Shown here: piece by piece, positions 26,001-38,000 of the stretch | Numbering within the stretch: the first letter of the stretch is position 1 | Layout: each line of letters begins with the position of its first letter | Position numbers and translations under genes: made by a program | Notes under the pieces: model-generated | What the model was told of the DNA's origin: nothing | Databases searched by the model: none | What the model saw: only the letters and a program-made list of their open reading frames with translations | Source of the DNA: Acanthaster planci | Lineage: Eukaryota; Echinodermata; Asteroidea; Valvatida; Acanthasteridae | Reading direction: 5' to 3' | Length of the DNA: 53,600 nt | NCBI RefSeq assembly: GCF_001949145.1 | Contig: NW_019091795.1 | Location: 1-53,600, forward strand

Positions 26001-29000
26001 TTCAAGGCCATTGTAAAAGTTTCAATCTGCTGAAAATTAATGAAAATTTCACAACACAATTTCAACTTTTGAGTGAAATCTTAATCTATACCCAGGAGGA
26101 TTGATTTTCACTTGGAATGAATTTTCACTATGGGGAATTTAGAGAGCAAGTCAAAATATTCAGGCCCATCGATTAATTGGCTAAAGGAGTGTAGAAAACG
26201 CTTGAACGTGACTACTTACGACACAGCTTCTGATTTCTCCAATTAATTACAAGCCCAGTTTTAGCACACTCCCAAGCATAAGCCGCCATGGCTAAGCACT
26301 CGGCTCCCTTCAACACCGAACCGGCGCAGCGGTCGTTCCAGCACTGCTTGTAAAATTTTGATGTGTCCACTTTGAAGTTGCATTCAGAAAAAGGTTTCCT
26401 CTTTACTTTGCGACATTCAGACTTTGTAATGTCATAATAGACCGCCTCTATATCGCAGTAGTCAATGGAGTTCTCGATGGTACTCTCCTGGCACTGCGAA
26501 TCAGAATTCCACGTTGGAGCAAACTGAGATGCCACGGCAGCCGTTGATCCTGGGGGCAGTTGAAAGTCATCGCCATTTTTTCGGTTGAAGTTTCCACAAA
26601 GACCATTTATCTGAAACCATAAGCAGTGAGAAAATTAAAATGAAAGAAAAATGTATGGAGCAAAGGGTGCATAAGGGATTCTATCAGGACCTACCTGGAC
26701 GTGTGCGACCCTATTCGGAATACAAAATGAGGTGGAATAAAATCGATTTGGGCAATGAAACAACTTGTGTGCCCGTCTTGAGCTTTCTTTCCCGCATTTG
26801 GGTAAGGAATAACTTGGTCCTAAGGAGTTACGTCGAGCGGTGGCTCTGCTCCCGTCTCGGACTAGCGTTGTGGGTAGGCTGCCTCCGTCGCTCGCGCAAT
26901 GCCCTGATCAAGACTAGATCCGTAAATGTAGGCACACAGCGCACAATATAGTGACCTCTAACAAATATGGTTCCAATGATACAACAAAATGGAGACTTAC
27001 CCTCGGCATTCAAGTGTTATAAACGGGTGAATAAGTGCAGAATGCAGGATATTTTTCGGAGTAGTTACTAATTTAAAATTGGTTTTGCAATGATGATATG
27101 GGAGTTTTATCTTCCCCAGTTTCTCGTGTTTCCCTGAGCTGAATGTGCTTGTCTTTAAAGATTTTGCAAGGTAGAGTAGTGACGAGCGCTCGTAGTGGCC
27201 AGACATGGAATTTTTGTAACGACAGATTTTTGTTCATAAACTGCTGTGCTCATTCAAAAGCAAACGTACCTTGCCAAGCAATCTTTCCTCTGCTGTTATG
27301 TAGAGTCGATTATCTTTTCCAAGTAAAAGCTCGATGCCGAGCTCTGACATTGCCACTCGGGTGAAAATGGAGGAAACAAGAGTGATTGAGATTGTACTGT
27401 TGCCTGCAGATTTTTGGTACGGTAAATTTATTTTTCTTCTCCGCTGCGTGCCAACTGACACAGTATTCAAACCTGCAGAAAATCTATATAAGCAGGAAAA
27501 CAAGAACACATATTAGTACGTCATGGCATAATTTTGGGATGTACGCACAGAGGTCGCGTTGCACGCGAGGCGTTACGTGACATTTTTCGTTATGAAGCCC
27601 AGGATGGCCTCTTCCCGATAGTCGCTTTTGTCAAGGTGTGTATTTTTCCCATTTTTTTCAAAGGCATTTATATTGCTCAATAGGTGTCTTCCAGCCACTA
27701 CAAGTATTAAAAACTGCAGAGAGAGGTGGGGAAAGTAAATCCAGGGTACCTTTATTTCCATTCCTGCTGAATTTGTCGGGGGGGGGTCCATACCAAGCTA
27801 CAGCTGTCCTCTCCCAACAGCCAGTCAATGACTCTGAGACAACAGAGAGTGCCTCTGGCTTGCCAGATACGATATACTTTTATGACAGGCCTTGACTGGC
27901 TCTGGCAAGCCTTAATTAGCTCAGCTGTGTAACTATTCCCATGGGGCCAAGTGGCAGAGTTGTTTATACAAATTCCCATGGGACTTGGCTAGAGAGGCCA
28001 ACTGGAATATTTTGTTTTCTGGCTAAAGGGAATCCCCAATATTAAATGTGAGGCCGTTCAACCAGAACAGCGGTAGGCAAAAAGGGAATTGATTGCATTG
28101 GTCGTATTTTTTTAATTCAGAAATTAGCAATACGGACTGGGGCGTAGAGGCCATTGTTACACGAACATGGAGTCCAGAGTCTATACATGGACGTACATAA
28201 AAAAATCTGGACTCGCAATGCCCTTCACAAGCTTAAAGAGATCATTGAATCTAGCTGCCATTTTACCGAGCCGAACACAAACCTTGCCCCGCAATGCCCG
28301 CCTTTGTTCTCCCCGGCGTCAAAAGAAGCAAGCCAACCGCACATTTGTATTCGGCTCGGTAAAATGGCCGCTGGTTAGCTTCTGTTTCACACAAAGGCGT
28401 TGCAAGTCCAGGTTTTTTTTATATATATACGGCTGTGAGTCTATAACGCTATAGCTGTCACCCTACCCTGAGTGCACACCTTTGTTCCACTTATTAATGT
28501 GCAAGGATTTGACAGTATTTGTGCAGTCAACACCGTCAGTGCTGGATACATACTTGCTTCTCTTCCTCTTACGCCATAGAGTCATTATTACAGGTATGTC
28601 ATCGCAGCCAAACCTATCGGACTAAAACCACCAACAACGCTGCTCTCGCCAATCTGCCGCCAAGAAATAAGTGCATACTGTCCACCGTGGTAGTTACTTT
28701 GTTGTGCCTTCAATTTCAATCTTTGTTCGGACGCGGAAATAGAAACTGCTTGTAGTGTTTGTTATTTACAGAGACTAAGCTCAGTTTTTCCTAATCTTAT
28801 TCTATTTTGCAGAACACGGACCGCAAGCGGGCACAGATAACTCACTCATAAAGGTGGCCGTCCGGAGTCTTAACACTAATGACCGGCGGCGATTCGCAGC
28901 GCAGCCCGTAGGCCCTGCACTGGGTCTTGTCCATATAGATGCTGAAGTGGGAGCCAGCTGAGTCACTGTTGCTGGTCTGGACCAGCACGTATTCGCAGTC

Positions 29001-32000
29001 CCCATCGAATTCATAGCTTGTCCCGTCAAACGTTGTGAACGAGCGCCCTCTCAGGATGGTGCATGTACCTGGGCAGGAGTGAACGGTGCAATTCCCGAGC
29101 CTGCCTCCCAAACACGTGCTAATAGTTTCGAAGAAAATTTGAAGAAAGTTAATGTCAATACGAACAGGAGTTGGACTCCATTATAATGGTTACAGATATC
29201 TTTTAAGGCTAAGAATATATATGTTATGAGAAGTGTAATTCAATCGGGAGGATGAACTGGGTATGAAAGGGGATCATAATTTCTAATCAGTATTGTAAAA
29301 TATTTTAACCTGTTCATTTGTTAACACACCGAGTACATAAAATTTGATCTGCGTTAATACCATTACAACTACGTACCAAATTGGTGCTGTATTTTATAAC
29401 TCTGTTAAGATTTTACTTCATATATTTTACAACATTTTCCTTACCGACTGCATGGAGAAATTTGCCAGGTATTTTTTTAAAAGATTCTATCGTGAGCTCG
29501 TGCACCGCTTACCAGTCTCTACACGTATCCTTTACAATGGCACCGACTGGGAGACTTTCCTCAGCTAGAGCGCAGGGACACTCTTCCTGGGCAACGCACA
29601 AACTCCCGTCAAAGTAGGTTCCTTGAACATTAGCAAATACCAATGAGTTTTGGAAAGGAGTAAAGACCAGAACAGAAATTTCTTGCAAAGTTTAACGAAT
29701 AGTTCTAAGGAATGCTTTCTAACAGCAAGTTTAGGGTTAAAGTTTGATCGCGAAAACATGTAAACTGCTCTGTGTCTTCAATGATTTACATCAGAGCTAG
29801 AACCCTTCATTTGTCCACAAACGTTAGGACTATCTTTAATATTTAGAAAGTGCGCTAAATGCACTTAACTCCAAAAGATATCAAATACATGAAGAGTATA
29901 AAGAATCATACAAAGTGATTCAAAGAAAAATTTTCTGCACATTTCCTTTGATCTGCAGAATATAGCAAACCTGCTGGACACTCGCACCCGGGAACGCAAT
30001 GTGTTGCGCAGTGCTCCGAATAGAACATGTTCTGGCACGTCCGCCGGCAGGTCGATCCGCACTCGTTGTACACCATGCCATTGCTGCATTGTATGGCTGC
30101 AGAGTAGAGAAAAAACAGGAAACAGAAAAGTAGGCCAGCCAATGGCTGACTGGTACTGTTGATATTTACATTGCTCACTTTTACCATCACAAGATCATAT
30201 ACAAGAATTTGACTCTGCAGGCTTGACTGATGTGCTGCACAAAGTCAGTATCAAAACAGCAATCCACAGTTTGGGCGTGTGAATTCGAGTAAAAGTATCA
30301 AATTTAAGATGATTATTAATAATGGTTGTGTTTTGAATTGATTGAAAATGGTTTATAAATGGTCCGTCGCGGCCACATGCCGAATTAAAGACACATGTAC
30401 TTAGATTTAATAAGTCGATTGTTAAAACAATTTAAAACAAATCATTAAAGCGTTAAAAAGGAGTACATTAACATTAGTTATATTAAGTCATCGATCACAT
30501 TAAAAAATATTCATATAAATGTCAATACTAACAAATGTGAATGCACATGAGGCATATCATACACTGTAAAAATAACATACTTTAGAGTTTAACCAATTTT
30601 AAACACTTTTTACCCACTTTTTATCACGTTTTATCAACGACACTTTTCCGTTATTTTCACTTAAATAGGTTTAGGAATGTGTTTTATAGCTGGAGAAAAT
30701 GTATATGAAAACATAAAACGTGGCATAAACAAGTTAGAAATGTGGGTACAAAAGCGTTTAAAGTCTAAGCGCCATTTTTATTTGTACTGCAGGGTAAACA
30801 TGTTCTCGAGGTTACATTCGTTAAAGGCTGGAGTTGAAAACTGAATCTCCGGTGTCGTCGAAAGTCTACGAGCTTCAGTACCTTATAGTGTGCAGTGGAG
30901 TAATGGGGGAGGGCAGCTGATAGATTTTTTTTTCAAAATCAAATATTGATAAATGTAATAATATCTCATTCATCAAATATTAGCACCTAGACCCACTAGG
31001 GAAAAAAAACACCACGAAATAAACCCGATGATGTCGGGACTGTAAGGCTTTTGATTATTTTCTCCCCCACATCATGCTGAATGAGCTTGAGCAGCATTCA
31101 CTTTTGAATTTGCCCCTCCCCTCACAACAAAAGCTGGATATGTCGCTGATACAGGTAGGCCTAGTGTGAAAAGATTCTGAAAGGTGGATGCACTCCCAAC
31201 ATGAGAAACAATCAAACAATACGCCCCAATCCCCCTAACCAATTGATTCAGAGAGCCATCTTAGAGGAAAGGACTATAGACTAACTTACGGCAGAAGTTG
31301 CTTGATCTCCAGGGAAATGGAATGCCGTGTCTTGAGCACGCATGTGCATAGTCTGCATAAATGCTGCAGATATCGTATCTCAGTCCGCTCCGCAGATATA
31401 GAGACACGGAGAAATTACAGGAGTTCAGAAAGGGATGCACCGGAACTCTCGAGCTGCCTCTGGCGACAAGCGAGCTCACTGCAAATTCGTTGCAGATCCG
31501 TGTAACGTTCTGCCGCTGATCGTCGGTGAGACTGTCGAAGAGGTTCGGGACGCTCATTGCAAGGGAAGTGCACCGGCCCCAGGGTGCCCTAAATTTGTTG
31601 ACGAATTCAGCTACTGTTCCACCGTCCAGGTCGTTATCTGGGATGTTGTCGTAAGTACCGCAGAGGCCCTGCAAGGTTTGTCCTTGATCAGCAAAGAGTC
31701 GACTGACAGTTATGATAGCGCTGTTGATGCCGTCAAAGGACACTTTAACTCTTCCTGTGTGGATAATAATAATAATAATTTATTCATTTATAAAGCGCAA
31801 ATTTCATATAGATATGTTCAAATGCGCTGTACGATAAAGACATTAAGCATGGAACAATGAATACATTTAAAGATGGTTGAGCCGACGGCATACAAGGGCT
31901 CCTAGGGCAGCCGCCAAACGACCCACATTCACCAACATCAGTAAACAGGAGACAGTAAGAAGCAGTTACAGTTTTAGAGGTGGGAGGAAAACCTCAGAGG

Positions 32001-35000
32001 AATCAGGTAGGGACTGAAAACCCAATCCATCTGTGGACCGGGCCGGGAATCAAACACTCGCCTTCCACAGAGGTGGAAGGCGAGGATAGAACTACCTTGC
32101 CAACCTGACTCCCTGATTGCAAACAACTGTGGGTACATTTTATATAACGGGTTTTGTCCTTACCCAACGTATATATTGATAAACACTGTATGCTCAGTGC
32201 ATGTCCGAGAGCTTGCAAAAATCAGCGTAAGCACTGAGCATACCGTGTTTATCAATATATATGCTGGGTAAGGGCAAAACCCGTTATATAAAATTAACAC
32301 CCCCCCCAAAAAATACATCTTGAAAACAGAGGATACAGTTGACAATGTGTCTAAATCTGACTGTGATGAAACTACAACATGTACCACCGAAGAGCCCGTG
32401 TCTGCTTCGTACCTGACCAGATGAGGAGAGACAAAGGTACACTGCTACGAAATCGTATAGGCCAAAGTATAGCATTTGCACAAAACATGCACACATGCTT
32501 CCTTGCAAAACAGGGCAGATTACTTACACTGGGTGGTTGATAACGGTTTACATTTGTTGCGCTTCAACAATAGAGTCTGTCTTCATTATAAATGGCAAGT
32601 CCCCAGCTTTAGTGCTTGGGGTAATATGGACCACGTGACAACAAAAATTATTCAAAATTACATGAGCTGAAAAAAACTGAAAATCGTTCATGTAATTTAA
32701 AATGTTCCTTAATTTAATACAAACATGCTTGCCGCACGCAAAACATGACCTTGGGTAAGGCCACACAGTTATTACAAGTCCTTCAGAATTTTTCACTTGA
32801 AAAGTTAAATTTTTGTCAACAGTTTCCTGATGACGAAAAGTCCCACCTTCGAGGGAAATAATAAAGTACAATGAAACAGCAATTACTACCAAAACTTATA
32901 TCCACAACAATGATTTTCTTGTGGACTGCAACGGTTTAACACTTCACCCTTGGGATCCATATTTCCACACCCCACCCAAGAAGTTGGGACTGATACTAGT
33001 GGTGGATTCGAGTGGGCGTAACAACCCACTCCGTAACTTCCAGCAGTGGCTCTCAATCAACACAATTGGTAGACAGATCACATTAGTTAAAATGATGTAT
33101 TATGTACCACTCCCAAGGAAAATCGGACCACTGAGCAGTTTCCTGGATAGTGACTATCGACATGAATATTATATTCAACACTGAAGTTCTTACCATCCAC
33201 TGAAAGGAAAACAACTCTAAGTCCTTCCTTGAAGACCTTGTGTCCCAACTTGGTCTCGAATGGCGTGTTGACTGATCGGCTATTTGCCAGAACATCTCCA
33301 CGGGGAAGCAATTCTATCATTAGGATGTTCTGTGTGAACCCAGGGATCCTTTTTTTCAGAGAAGATTTAACACATTGATTATTGTTTTAACAGTGTGTCT
33401 GCGCTGACTTAGGCCTTTAAGACCTACGTGGCAGACCTTTTTTTCTTGGTACTACCTAAAGCTTTTAGTTTTAAATTAGTTTGTACGCCCAAATGGCCTG
33501 CAACACCATGGGCCAGTTCGCAACAGTTACGTTTTCCTCACTCCGTCAAAGCAGTATTTTCCATAATTAATTCATGGTGCTGGTAAAAACTTGAGTTTGA
33601 ATTCCATGTCGGTGCTAGGTTGTATTTCATACTGATGCTCTACAAAAATTGAGCAAAACGAGTTGGCAATGCTTTAAAAATGTGTATTTTGTGGTGCCAT
33701 GTGGTATTTTCGTAGGTCCTCAAATTTTTGATAGGCTCCCGAATTTTCGTAGGTGGGTGGACCCTGTGGTCACACGTTCCTACAATGCTTACAAATGTAA
33801 CGTTTCTTTCAAACAGCGGGTTCCAGATCTTGAAATGATGATAATCCATTGTTTTTTCCCTAAGATCTGTAAGTTGGCCAAAATAATGTTTGGATATGCA
33901 ATGCCCTTTTTTCATCTTTTGAAGGAGCGAATGTCGGACTCCTTTACTTTTCATTATACTTTCTGTACAGGTCACACCTTTGGTACAACGTAAATAATAC
34001 CCTTAGTGTCATGCCCCGCCGCTCACTGTGGTCATGTGACAGCGATTTCCATGTTGGGAAAAATGCAAAATGCGCTATCTGACATTGCTTTGAAATCATT
34101 TAATCAGTGTAGTATTCTGATCTTTGATGCAGTAGCGGAGACAATTGACTTTTCACCTGTAAAACAACTATCAACTGCCGATCTTGTGTGGCATTACCGT
34201 TTCTAAGGTTCTGATGCTTTCAGTGAAAATAATTACACCACAACAGTCTATACCCAACTCCATCAAAAAATAAAGAGTTCATCTGCAAGTTGAAAACACT
34301 CACGTGATATTCACAGCACTGAAGCATTCACTGGCGTTGCAGCTGTAATTAGGAATGATGTCCACGGTAAACGAATCTGTTTCGTGCTCGTAATGCGTCA
34401 AGATTTGACGACACATTATTGGGAAGTTGAAGTACAGGCCATCAAAAGTTCTGACTGAACCGCCACAGCAGATGCTGCACTCTCCTGTCACATTGGACAT
34501 TTTAACACCTCATTATGAAGAATCAGCACTGACCTAACTATTGTAATATTCATTTTGATAAACAATGTCAAACCATTCTGTGTAATTAATTTTCTTCTTT
34601 TCCCTTAATTTGTGATGTGATTTTAATCGAAGTTTAAAGAGATGTCAGGAACAACCATCTTTGTGGAGCTGAAAAAAACAACATGATGACACATTTCAAA
34701 GTTTTCTATTGTTTTGCTCTCACACTGTGCAAATTCTAAATGTGGTTTAGTTTTACTAATAGGGACCGTGTGGTAAATATTTTACTACTACCACTGAAAT
34801 TACATCTTTGTGTTTCAACTGACGTTATTTTCAAGTTTTGTTTCACTGTAATTTTACTTCAGGTCTTTTTGTTTCAATGCAGTTTCGCATAACTATGAGG
34901 AAAACTGAGAAGTCATCTACGGCGCAGCATTTTAATGTTCCATGGATCTCCAACAAATGCTGTTACTTATGTTTTGCATCTGTAAAAATTTTCTTTTCAT

Positions 35001-38000
35001 TGGCAATTTGCTGTTGTGTAAATATACAGCAAAAAGTCAGCGAGCACCCTTTCCTGTATGAGAAATGTCTCACAAGAGAAAATCTGAGATTCAAAATTTG
35101 AACGCAAAAACACGTACACTTATTAGCAGCTTTCCTGATTTACAACACAGCAAGAGCGCCCCTACTCTTTCCGAAAGGTTTGCTTGTTATTTTCAAATAG
35201 TTTTCATACACTGAAGGAGAGTGCAATAGCTGAGTCCAAGAAAATTCATTGCATGTCTCCTGTAATCCACAATTGTGTCAACTTCATCCAATGGCCAAAC
35301 GTTGGCGAAGAGGGGAATGTTGTAAAGTCAGTTGAGGTTTAACACCCACACCTACCGTCATTTTGAATTTCTGGAGCTGGGGTTTGACGCTCATTCAATG
35401 CTGGAAAACAATCAACAGTAATAAGAACGCCTTAAATATATTTGTACATACACATGTACATGCAAAGTATACTTCGTCGCTGTTCTTGAAAAACTCTGTC
35501 ATCTCTTGAAAATGAATTGAGCATACGTTCAGTAAATCAGAAGAACCAGGCGTCTATCGACCACAAATTACCCATGTTGAATATGCATTTACACGAACCC
35601 GCGCTGCGTTTGACGTTTGTTTTGTACGATATGTTTCAGGATGAGTGAAAGAATGTGGGGCTTTTATTCACCATGTCACAGATACAGCTCGTTCATTCAA
35701 GCCATATATATGTGTTCTCTTGTTTGGAAGCGTTTAATTCAACTACATGAATCCATCTTCTGAATAACATTGACGAGTTGGGGATTTTTGCCTTACGAGG
35801 AGCGTTGGCTGTACACGATCTGTTTCTCCAGCTGCAATGTCCGGATCCCTCTGGACACTCTGGAAAGCAGTATGCTGGAAGGAAAATAAAACTACAACTT
35901 TGAATCCAAGAGGCAGCTTTTGAAGGTTTTGAAGATCCATATCGTTATTAAACTTTTAAAATTTTAACACTAATTGATCTGTGATGCACAGAAAAAGATA
36001 CACTTATAGGCATGTTAAAACGCATGCATAATGATTTCCTGCTCAACAACTGGCGAAGATTTGTTGTTGGGGTCGGGTTCTTGTCCTTATCTCCAAAATT
36101 TGCATCCAAAGTATGGACAAATCCGAGAAGGTTCCATTATGGGGCCATTACACTCATGAACTGGTTTTAACTAGCACTTGCGCACATTTTGAGGCGTCAC
36201 TACTTCCTAATAGAGTTGTCCACGTGCACCTCGTTCGCGCAAGTACGAGGCATATTTGCACACGTTTGAAAGAATCAAGCACTTACTAATAGGAGAGTAT
36301 GACACCATGACTTTGAAATATTACAATGCGTTCGGATTTCGTTTTGGCAGCAGGACGGTGGCTATGATATATTAGCGAAGGAATTCCTATATAGGCCAAC
36401 CGTGTTACCAGAAACTAACTTCAATACAGGCCAGCGTCTGCGGGTATCGCGACAGTCGTGCCACTGGACAGGATGCCAACCCGTACGTTCGTCATTTGTT
36501 CCGGCTATTCTGCTGGATAATGCTATGCTCACGTTTTGCATTTCAAGACTGGGTTTACTGGCTGTGGCGAAGGTTTCACTCTCGCTGTAATCTTATGCTG
36601 TGCATGAAGACCGTCCACTCATTTGCAAAGTCTTGAAGTCCTATGTAGATGGGGAAGGAGTGACAGGGACAAATGGAGGATGACACTAGATGTATCTAGT
36701 CCCAACGCCGCACAGAGGTGGCTCCGTGTAAAGGCTGCTTACTTCCTTCTGACTGTAGGTGACGGAAGTGTTGGTGTCCTGCTGGGGTGTCGGAGAAGTC
36801 CTCTCCACGGAAAGTACCCCCCCCCTTAGGGGAAGTTAAAAAAGGGACCTAAACGAAGCTAATCTACTATTAGCCTGTTTGTTTACCCCCGCCGCCTGGC
36901 CATCCAACATCGCAGTCGAAATAATCTAGCAAAACGTAGAATCTACACTTTTAGTGTGTGGAACGTTCACAGGATCCAAGACAATACAAGTAATTCTAAA
37001 CCAATAACAGCTATCGTTGCTCGATTACTTGCCCAGACAGGTGTAGGTTTTCGCAGCACTTCGAGTGAAACAAGGTTTGCTGGTGAATCCCAGCCCACCA
37101 AAAAAGGCACCAGATACGTTCTACTGAGTTTGGAAGTCTTCACGTATTGCGTAACAAGCTGAAAACGACTCTCCAGCGAGCGATTTCAACGAAACCCGAA
37201 GCTAAACCTGGTGAAACTAAAAACAACCACCATTTGTACCGAGCTAGCATCCGACTCATGTATGGTTGAGTGGGAAGCTGTACGTAATTTGAGGCAATTG
37301 GACGTGCTAAACGGTAACATCAGGAATTGTTCGACGACAATGATCCGACTCCTCTCCTCTGTTTTCTGCAGATTGCATAAACATGCAAGACTTTAATAAG
37401 AACTTAGAGACCGTGTGTGTTGCCAGATTCAGTGGGATCTCGCCCATGCGATCGGCAGACCATCTTTGACACTTCAAAGGTGGGCAGAGAAACCCAGTAT
37501 AAACATTCAACATCGATGATGTAACCATTGACAACATCCACCCAATAAGTTGGAATGTCACACTTGGTGATGTCAATAGCACTTAATAAAATTGTAAATT
37601 GATAAAGTTGTGAAGCAACTGAAGTTGGGTAAGGCGTTTGGTGATGATGGGTATCCCATCTGAAGTCTACAAACATAACGGCCCCACCTACTCTCACAGC
37701 TTCATAGGTTATTCCTCCGCATTTGGCCTGAATAGTGTGCTCCACAAAACTTCAAAGACACCAGGATTGTCCAGCTGTACCAAAAGAAATGCGATTGACA
37801 GACTAGAACCACAGCAGAATTGCTGTGCTCTCAATAGCCTGGACAATTCTGAGTCGCATTATCGTTAATCGACTCCTAGTTGTTGCAAAAGAACTCTATC
37901 CAGAGCCAATGCGGCTTGGAAACAAACTGTAGAACACCCACATGTTCTTTTCCCTGATTCAACCAATACCAAAGAACAGCATACACAATACAAACAGCAC

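Noticed and set aside
29906-29970. Read-through extension of exon 9 (LLYSADQRKC)
   Set aside because: Splicing at CAG|GTTTGC gives a continuous TIL ending with exon 10 and the correct phase; read-through offers no good donor.
33640-33993. Overlapping 111- and 114-codon open frames on both strands
   Set aside because: No recognisable domain, no codon or splice support, and inside an intron whose flanking exons already join in frame.
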